From Symsagittifera roscoffensis (lineage: Eukaryota; Xenacoelomorpha; Acoela; Convolutidae): 37,370 bases of DNA. The stretch is from contig NW_026971387.1 in assembly GCF_963678635.1 (NCBI RefSeq), positions 10,001 through 47,370 on the forward strand. The letters run 5' to 3'. A program made the position numbers and the translations under genes. Below, one piece after another: positions 31,551-37,370 of this stretch. How positions within the stretch are numbered: position 1 is the stretch's first letter; each line of letters opens with the position of its first letter. The notes under the pieces were generated by a model. It had not been told where the DNA came from, ran no database searches, and saw nothing but the letters and a program-made list of their open reading frames with translations.

Positions 31551-32051
31551 ACACAACCGACATGCCGCTTACAATCACGACTCAAAAAGGATTTAGACTA
31601 TGACTTGACTTCGCAGAAAAGGACTTCATTGAATCAGAACAATGAACACCTCGATGTTCAAGTATACGTACAGATCCGAGTTACAAGTTATTCCCTCCAA
31701 ACACAACCTTCACACCATTCCCAGACGAGAGTGATACTCAATCAGTTCTCCGCCAAAGCAGAACAAGCAATCATAGCAAACCATCTTAAAATCAGATTGA
31801 TTTCACCGGCGGTCGCAGTCATCGTCGATCAAACAACTAACAACTTCATGTCGATGATTCTAGCTTCCTGGAGCATTCTTCTCCAAGAACAGAATAAGAA
31901 AATCATGTTTGCCAAATACCAACGATCGTCATGCATCCTCCAATTACAGAAAGAAGATAAAAATCAAAAACTCTGTAAACCCCGGATGAGTGGAACCAGA
32001 TCTAAACTAAATTTTATTATTGGTTATAAATTAGATATTTTATCACTATAA
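31551..32051 (+). CDS. Uninterrupted 167-codon frame reaching into the 3' LTR (unrecognised)
   Basis: A frame open from the codon after TAA (31548-31550) to TAA at 32049-32051 crosses the 3' LTR border at 31989. It is the only long 3' frame with no break, and its base composition is more balanced than the A-rich genes upstream. There is no early ATG (one candidate lies at about 31848), so a start by splicing is possible; TTCGCAG at 31610-31616 is a weak 3' splice site. The peptide is Gln/Ser-rich with a hydrophobic patch (ISPAVAVIV) and a Lys/Gln-rich C-terminal third. It could encode an accessory protein ending in U3, as nef-like genes of lentiviruses do by position only, or be a chance frame. 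Confidence 0.35.
   Translation, partial: TQPTCRLQSRLKKDLDYDLTSQKRTSLNQNNEHLDVQVYVQIRVTSYSLQTQPSHHSQTRVILNQFSAKAEQAIIANHLKIRLISPAVAVIVDQTTNNFMSMILASWSILLQEQNKKIMFAKYQRSSCILQLQKEDKNQKLCKPRMSGTRSKLNFIIGYKLDILSL
31953..31970 (+). other. Weak polypurine tract candidate
   Basis: AGAAAGAAGATAAAAA lies 20-35 bases before the 3' LTR. The sequence immediately before the LTR (CCCCGGATGAG) is not a good polypurine tract, so this assignment is weak. Confidence 0.25.
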
Positions 32052-32403
32052 AATATTTAATATTAACCAATCATGATCCATCTAACTAACAACCCACTTA
32101 TTTGTAAGTGCTGAAATTACTTGTAATTTCAGCACCAGAGAGATTTGAATTTAACTTAGAAATTAGTTACCTCTCCAAGAGACCTTTTGGCAATCGCAAT
32201 AAGCCAGTATATTCTTAAATCTATTGAGCCTAGCAGAGACTAGTTAAACACCCTGAGACTAGTAGATATAAGAGTAAGATTAGGATCGGTATTAGACTAA
32301 GAAGTTGTACGAATCTATCCGGCCGAAAATAAGATAGCGTGACGAGCAGACGGTGTACCCTATCCGAAATTACTCTATGAGTTAGACCAACGACCATAAC
32401 TCA
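31989..32403 (+). repeat. 3' LTR
   Basis: Aligned over its full length to 13679-14092 with about 15 differences and one indel. It ends CATAACTCA like the 5' copy. The conserved palindrome is at 32108-32135. Confidence 0.92.
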
Positions 32404-33228
32404 CTTGGCTTGAGTATATCTCCAAACAAGACTACCAAAAGTTCTCCTGATGCCAAAATGCATCTGATGCAGAAAGGCATGACAGGATGGCCCTCTATAT
32501 TTCGGATCATAGATTTTCATAAGGTCACTGTTTTAAACAAAATAAATGATTTTGGAGAACATCAAGATACAGAACAGGTGTACAATTCAATCCTAAAACA
32601 AAGCAAGTCTCTGATAATACTTTTGTTTGTACATGCTTTTGTTTGTAAGTTGCAGAAAAAATTCAACTAAAAAATAGTTATTAGATATCGGTATTCAACT
32701 TAAGGTTCGACGTTCGACTCTGTTTAGATGGCATGAGCGCGGAGTAGGTGGCTTGAGCTCGATTATCAAAGTTAATCCAATCTACAAACTCTAAAAACAA
32801 ATAAACAAGGATAGGCGATTGCTGCGCAAGTAGCACAGAATGCTTCGATCAGTCTTTAAAAATTACAACAAAATTATTTTTCCAATTAGTGTCTTTTTTT
32901 TCGGCTTGGTGTGATGAAAGACTCTGAGCGAAATAATAGAGTTTAGGCATTGTCGTCAGTCATGTAAAAACTATGCAAATTAGAAATCAATTTTTGAAGA
33001 CAATTAACATGAAAAACAAAAAAATAAAAACAGTATTTATTTTTTATTTTTTTTTTCAAAAAACTTTTCCCAGTTTTTTGATGTTTTTATTTCTAAGAAG
33101 AAGAAAGAAACCAAAACTATAATTTTAAGTAAACCCAAAACGAAAATTTCAAGTAAAACTATAAAGTAAAAGTTTAAAGATTTAAATCAGCTAATGTAGC
33201 CTGCTCAATCGATCGAAAATAGAAGAAA
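32404..33228. other. Flanking DNA after the LTR element
   Basis: A frame of 86 codons at 32410-32670 begins six bases after the LTR with TTG. The first 30 codons look somewhat coding, but I see no splice site or domain, so I do not call a gene. The rest is AT-rich without features. Confidence 0.4.
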
Positions 33229-33585
33229 AATCAAAAACTTCTAACCGGTTTTTCTCGACACCGGGAAAAATTTGCAATTTTTGAAGTCGTTCGTTCGAAT
33301 CACGACTGAAAGGGCTTTCATATGACATATCATTCAACCCAGTCTGATGATTTTTTGTGATAGCTGAATTGCCGTGGAAAAAAAACGGCTCGCTTGCTTT
33401 ATTTGCTCGGCTTAAGACAAATAATCAAAAGTTTCAACCGGTTTTTCCCGACATTGGTAGATCGTTTTGAATTTTTTACAATGAGGTTGGAATCAAGACT
33501 GAAAGGGTTTTAATATGATAGATTACTCACCGAGTCCAATCTATATTTGTGGTATCTGATTTTGCGCGGAAAACAAAAAGAAAAT
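33229..33585. repeat. Diverged 194-bp tandem pair
   Basis: The block starting AATCAAAAACTTCTAACCGG at 33229 is repeated at 33423 as AATCAAAAGTTTCAACCGG. Shared words are CCGGTTTTTC, CGACTGAAAGGG / AGACTGAAAGGG and ATATGA. The units are much diverged. Non-coding. Confidence 0.7.
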
Positions 33586-33849
33586 CAATCTGAAACACAC
33601 CCGAATACAAAGTTCCTCCCCATTTTCAGTAGTCGGAACATAAACAGGTTGATTATCGAAGTGAATAACTCTAATTGCAAGTTGATTGACTAAAAAACAA
33701 AAACTCAAATTGAAGTTACATACATCCAAGGGCAAGTAACTTTTGGCAAATTTTTACTTCATTTTATTTTGCTTTTATCATGCAATTTTTGAATAAGTAG
33801 ATTTTAGAAGAGTGGTATTATGAGTAAAAAAATTTAGACTAAGAAAATT

Positions 33850-35480
33850 TCAATATAATTTCAAGATCAAAACGTTGAAAATTTGAAAATTAACTTAAAA
33901 TTAAAAAAGAGTATCATAAGTTGCATAAGCCAAAAACTGTTATATACAACTTTAAAATGCAAGTTAAAAGTTCAAACGGCTTTTTCAAAAAGCTTTGATA
34001 ATGATATTAAAAATCTAATGATAACTGTTGAAAATGATCATTCAAAAAAGAACTTTTGCGTATTATACAAAGCACCATCAATGAATCAGGATCCTTTTTT
34101 TGTCGAATTTGGATTCCTTACTTCATGGAAAATATTTTGTGGTGACGTTAATGTTGATATCTTGGTAAATTCCTCTTTTTTAGCTGGCTGTAAATTTACT
34201 CCAATTATTCGGTTTGAAGTTGTTAAACAAAGAACCCACTAGAGAAACTACCCATAGCTCATCATGTATCAGTCATGTTTTAGCAAATATGCATCAACAT
34301 TGAAATGCACTATCAGTGATCACTACGACCTGCTGGTTAACACTAAACTAGAAGGGCATTTTGAAATGAATACTCCTAGAAAAAATCCAGATTTCAAATG
34401 TTTATTGAAGTAGACTACGGCGTTTAAATTGTTTTCTACTCAATCATCGCTTATCAAAGGCTTATGAAAACCTGGATACTTTTTCTCTAGAATTATTTAC
34501 TAGAATATTGGTAGATACTTGTAACATTTATTGTCCTGAAAAAAAATGTCACACGGAACAAACAATTGCAGTCTTGGGTAACTCTCGATTTGAAAAAACA
34601 ATTTAGGAAACGAGATAAACTTCATTTGCTTTCAATTAACAGAATCTAACTATAAAGAATCTAACTATAACGAAGAGAAAGAATCTAACTATAAAACTCA
34701 GTGTAAATTAATCAATCGATTGATGCGTAATACCAAAAGATACTACCATGATAGAAAAATCAATTTGCAACGCAATGCATAAAGTCTTTTTATTGCTTTT
34801 ACAGAATTTTTCAGAAAATATTTTTTCGGTTGGTTATAAAATTGATGTTGATGATTTCAACAACTTTTTTGTGCAAGTCGGTCAAAGCCTTGAAACCGAT
34901 ATACCTTGTATACTACTGCAGAAATAGAAGAAAATGAAAAATTTTTTTTATTTTGTGCAACTGATGAGTCAGAAGTTTCTATTTTTATAGAAAAACTGAA
35001 AAACAAAACTTCCGACGGTCATGATGGCATCAATAACAAGATGGTCAAGTTTTGTGCACCAATATAACATTGCCATTCTTAACTTTCTGCTTTAATCAAT
35101 GCTTTAATGCTGGCGTTTTTCCAGACATTTGTAAAATTGCAAAAATACTACTGATTTTCATAGCAATTGCAACTGATCACTCCATTTTACTAAGCAATCG
35201 TAAACAATATGTATCTTTTGGCGGAAAAAACTAGCAATTGAAAAATATTACGTTCGGAGTTCCCCATGGATCTGTCTTAGATCCACTGCTGTTTTTACTC
35301 TAGATCAACGACAAGCCTAAGAAAGTAACGAAAAGCTCAGTTTGTCTGTTTGCTGATGATACAACTATTCTTAGTACGTGCAAAAACACTTCGGTTGACA
35401 AAAATTGTAATTTGAACCTCAAATCGATAAAAAAATTGGTGCACAAATAATAGGCTAACCATCAATATTGATAAAATGCA
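33850..35480 (+). mobile_element. Degraded LINE fragment (APE endonuclease and RT)
   Basis: The frame at 33883-34242 encodes an apurinic-endonuclease-like part with CVLYKAPSMNQDPF and GDVNVDIL (about 34050-34164), the usual Y-x-x-P and GDxNxD region. In a shifted frame, EPTRETTHSSSCISHVLANM follows (about 34231-34290), the S-x-I-D-H-type end of the endonuclease with Ser-His. Further on are QSWVTLDLKKQFRKRDKL (about 34570-34625), TSDGHDGINNKMVKF (about 35008-35052), NAGVFPDICKIAK (about 35107-35145), GVPHGSVLDPLLF (35256-35294) and FADD (35349-35360). This is the order in APE-type LINEs of the CR1/L2/jockey-I group. Stops, shifts and a short motif distance show deletions and decay. Confidence 0.85.
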
Positions 35481-35519
35481 AGTATCCGAATTCGGAAGGA
35501 GTTCGGATACTTGCGTTTT
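35473..35519. repeat. Short palindrome at the LINE / inverted-copy junction
   Basis: AAAATGCAAGTATCCGAA (35473-35490) is the inverted repeat of TTCGGATACTTGCGTTTT (35502-35519) with one mismatch and an 11-bp loop. It lies exactly where LINE similarity ends and the inverted retroelement copy begins. Confidence 0.88.
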
Positions 35520-36568
35520 GCCTTTAGTCTTGAATTAAATCTTTTGTCTTGAATTAAATAATTGTGAAAAATTATTGTTTGCTTACTGCCCAAATCTTCT
35601 CTTGACATAAGGTTTACGTTGATGGGTGGCAATTCCAGAAGAAAGATTTTCTTTCCTAATTTGTTAGTTCTGACGTTTTTTGTGAGTTATCCTAATCTTG
35701 GGACACATATTGTGGCAAAATAGATGGGTTGGAGAGAGAGCTTATCGTTTCGTTAGAATAATGTATTAATTTCTCGGTGGCTAATACGTATTTTAAGAAA
35801 ACTTACTTAATCCTATCTAGGGTTTTAGTTTTGTGATCGACGGTTGGAGAATAGTAAACCAATTCACAAGGTTCAGGTATAATTAGAACTTAAAAAATCG
35901 TTAGATACTAGTATAAAACATATTAGTTTTTGTAATGTGCTTTAACCTGGGTCAGCTAAAAGGAAGGGCTGAAGCGAAGGATGAGTAATCGAAGTTCTCC
36001 ACTGGTTATCTCAATTAAAATGGTTTTTTTTTTTCAAAAATTCCTATTATTCCGGGGTCTATGATAAGTGCTGGAGAGTGAATCGACTTTAGGTCGTTGG
36101 ACACTTGTAAGTATAAGGTAGGGAGAACACAGCTGATTGATTGATCTAAGGTAAATCTTGATTTTCGAAAAATTTAAATAAGATAAAACCTTAGTTTCAG
36201 TTAAAATTTAAAGATCCAAGGAAAACCTTGGTGATCTGGCTGTAAGGAAAACTTAGATTATCGAGAAGCAAGGATAGATTTTTAAAATTTTTTTGGGTAC
36301 AAAGTTAATATAAGGAAAGATTTTTAAAAAAACGAAAGGTTTCGTTTAAGGGTTATGATTTTAAATAATATAAGTTGTTGAGCAAATAAAGTTATGTCTT
36401 AGATGATGAAGCAAGGATGAAGAAAAAAATTTAAATTTTGCAGATTTGATGAAAGGAAGGACATGTGTATCTTTTTATCAAACGTTATTATAACTAAATA
36501 GTACAGCGCTGAAACATCCAGAAGTTTTTGTTTTAACAAAAGATATATTGCTCCATGTATATATATTT

Positions 36569-36766
36569 TCATGTCAGGGAATGAAAATCTACTGCATGGA
36601 GTATTCTGAAGACATGCACTTTTTGCGGTTTGCGTCGTGCCATGATGTAGAAGCTCGGTCTGTTGTTCAATTTTTGACCCCGTCTTTGTTTTTTTGTTTG
36701 AAATATCGGATCCGATTTTTTGAGACCTAGAGAAATTTCTATTAAATTGTCTACGCCATCTAACAT
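36569..36766 (-). CDS. Leader small ORF of the inverted copy, 65 aa
   Basis: An intact ATG-to-TGA frame in the same place relative to LTR and PBS as the 77-aa leader ORF at 14187-14420. It shares ML, NLIE-x-SL-x-L, S-[ED]-P-x-F and FRIL-x-A with it. The middle differs in length. Conservation of amino acids over diverged DNA suggests a real peptide. The + strand frame at 36548-36730 is its shadow. Confidence 0.52.
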   Translation of the reverse strand: MLDGVDNLIEISLGLKKSDPIFQTKKQRRGQKLNNRPSFYIMARRKPQKVHVFRILHAVDFHSLT

Positions 36767-36845
36767 TTTGGTCTTATTTCTAAGTCTAATTTGCTAAATC
36801 AAATTGTGTTAGTAGGTCTTGCTCGACATTTTTGTTGGCACCAGG

Positions 36846-37239
36846 TTAGTTTAAGCCAGAGGTAGCTTACTCATAGATTAGTTTCCGATAAGATACACCG
36901 TCTGTTTGTCAAGATATCTTATTTTCGGCAGAATAGATTCGTGCAACTTCTTAATCTAGTACCAATCTTAATCTTACTCGTAGATATCCTAGTCTCAATA
37001 GATCTTTTGTATACTGGTGTTTGCGGGTTAGGTTTATGGAACTTGCTCCAAATGAGAACAAAAGTCTTTCAAGTTTCGATTTAATTGTTCTCGTGCTGAA
37101 ACTACAAGTAATTTCAGCACTACAAATAAATTTCAGTGTTAGTTATGGATCATGATTAGTTAGAAAGTAAAATTTTAGAACGATGGTTTTTTCAAGATTA
37201 TAATTGGTCATGAATACTAGTTAAAATGGTTCCGCCACA
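36846..37239 (-). repeat. LTR of the inverted copy
   Basis: The minus strand begins TGTGGCGGAACC at 37239 and ends near 36846, just before TGG at 36843. Shared words with the other LTRs are GATCTATTGAG, CCGAAAATAAGATA, CAGACGGTGTA and CTATGAG. The conserved palindrome is at 37093-37120. Its TGTGG start supports 13679 as the true left border of the 5' LTR. Confidence 0.85.
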
Positions 37240-37370
37240 GTTTGGCATCTGCCACAATACTAAAATATATTCCAAAAAACCTGAAATGTCTAAGGCTGTA
37301 TAAAATTGTGAAGGTTGATTACGTCTCCTACGAATTTAAATTTAGAGAAGCTAAAAACTTTTCCAGGATC
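37240..37370. other. Flanking DNA
   Basis: Nothing recognised in the last 130 bases. Confidence 0.5.

Larger units (their letters stand above)
13679..32403 (+). mobile_element. Giant env-bearing Ty3/gypsy-type LTR retroelement, degraded
   Basis: Two direct LTRs (13679-14092 and 31989-32403, about 15 differences in 413 bp) bound 18.7 kb of A-rich + strand sequence. Gene order is leader ORF, gag, pol (protease, RT, RNase H, integrase), two membrane-protein frames, env-like glycoprotein, a large unknown gene, a spliced-looking tail and an open frame into the 3' LTR. Integrase downstream of RT/RNase H is the Ty3/gypsy (Metaviridae) order. Typical members are 5-10 kb, so this one is exceptionally long. 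All main genes carry frameshifts and stops, so this copy is dead. The LTR divergence makes it old but not ancient. The host exon at 12779 lies upstream in the same orientation, so the element probably sits in an intron. Confidence 0.93.
35520..37239 (-). mobile_element. Inverted partial copy of a related LTR element (LTR, PBS, leader)
   Basis: On the minus strand this matches the 5' end of the large element: LTR, a TGGTGCC primer-binding site, a leader small ORF, and leader blocks such as CTGAACCTTGTG, CTATTCTCCAACC and CTAACGACCTAAA. It is clearly more diverged from both big LTRs than they are from each other, so it is a separate family member. It stops before gag. Confidence 0.85.

Noticed and set aside
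13679-32403. Alternative genetic code to explain in-frame stops in the element
   Set aside because: TAA, TAG and TGA all interrupt genes, accompanied by frameshifts and lost catalytic residues; ordinary decay explains it, and the host exons read with the standard code.
32410-32670. 86-codon frame just after the 3' LTR as a host exon
   Set aside because: No splice signals, no ATG at the start, and no domain; only weak coding composition.
36548-36730. 60-codon plus frame
   Set aside because: Antisense of the leader small ORF of the inverted copy.

Overview
The window is metazoan nuclear DNA, strongly AT-rich, with short GT-AG introns, a degraded APE-type LINE and a very large LTR retroelement. 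I cannot fix the species. The composition and the env-bearing Ty3/gypsy element would fit an AT-rich aquatic invertebrate, but that is a guess. Host coding sequence is sparse: a possible terminal exon (988-1160), a compact two-exon Cys-rich gene (3777-4258) and one clear internal exon of a larger gene (12779-13088).

Layout. 1-2697 is AT-rich DNA with a 55-bp tandem pair and a 285-bp tandem pair. 2698-3759 is a near-perfect 1.06-kb palindrome with a 14-bp loop and an embedded CTG/CAG run; its right arm ends 17 bp before the ATG of the small gene. 4345-12210 is a higher-order repeat array. It is built from three copies of a 1.1-kb module X (each with a 125-bp hairpin and a G-rich island) interleaved with an R-P-Q cassette. 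12779-13088 is the host exon, followed by a TCTA microsatellite.

13679-32403 is one LTR retroelement on the + strand, about 18.7 kb, between LTRs of about 413 bp that are about 96% identical. It carries a primer-binding site, a long leader with a small ORF, Gag (PPPY motif and CCHC zinc knuckle), Pol (protease, RT, RNase H, DD35E integrase), two membrane-protein frames between pol and env, an env-like glycoprotein, a large unrecognised post-env gene, a canonical 83-bp intron, and an open frame that runs into the 3' LTR. Many frameshifts and stops, plus lost catalytic Asp residues in RT (His) and RNase H (Gly), show that this copy is dead. The layout is that of a complex, enveloped, retrovirus-like Ty3/gypsy element whose accessory genes I cannot assign to known families.

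32404-33882 is flanking DNA with a diverged tandem pair. 33850-35480 is a decayed LINE (APE endonuclease plus RT). 35520-37239 is an inverted, truncated relative of the LTR element (LTR, PBS and leader only). It keeps a recognisable homologue of the leader small ORF, which suggests that ORF was a real protein. The host exon and the big element lie in the same orientation, so the element most likely sits in an intron of that host gene.
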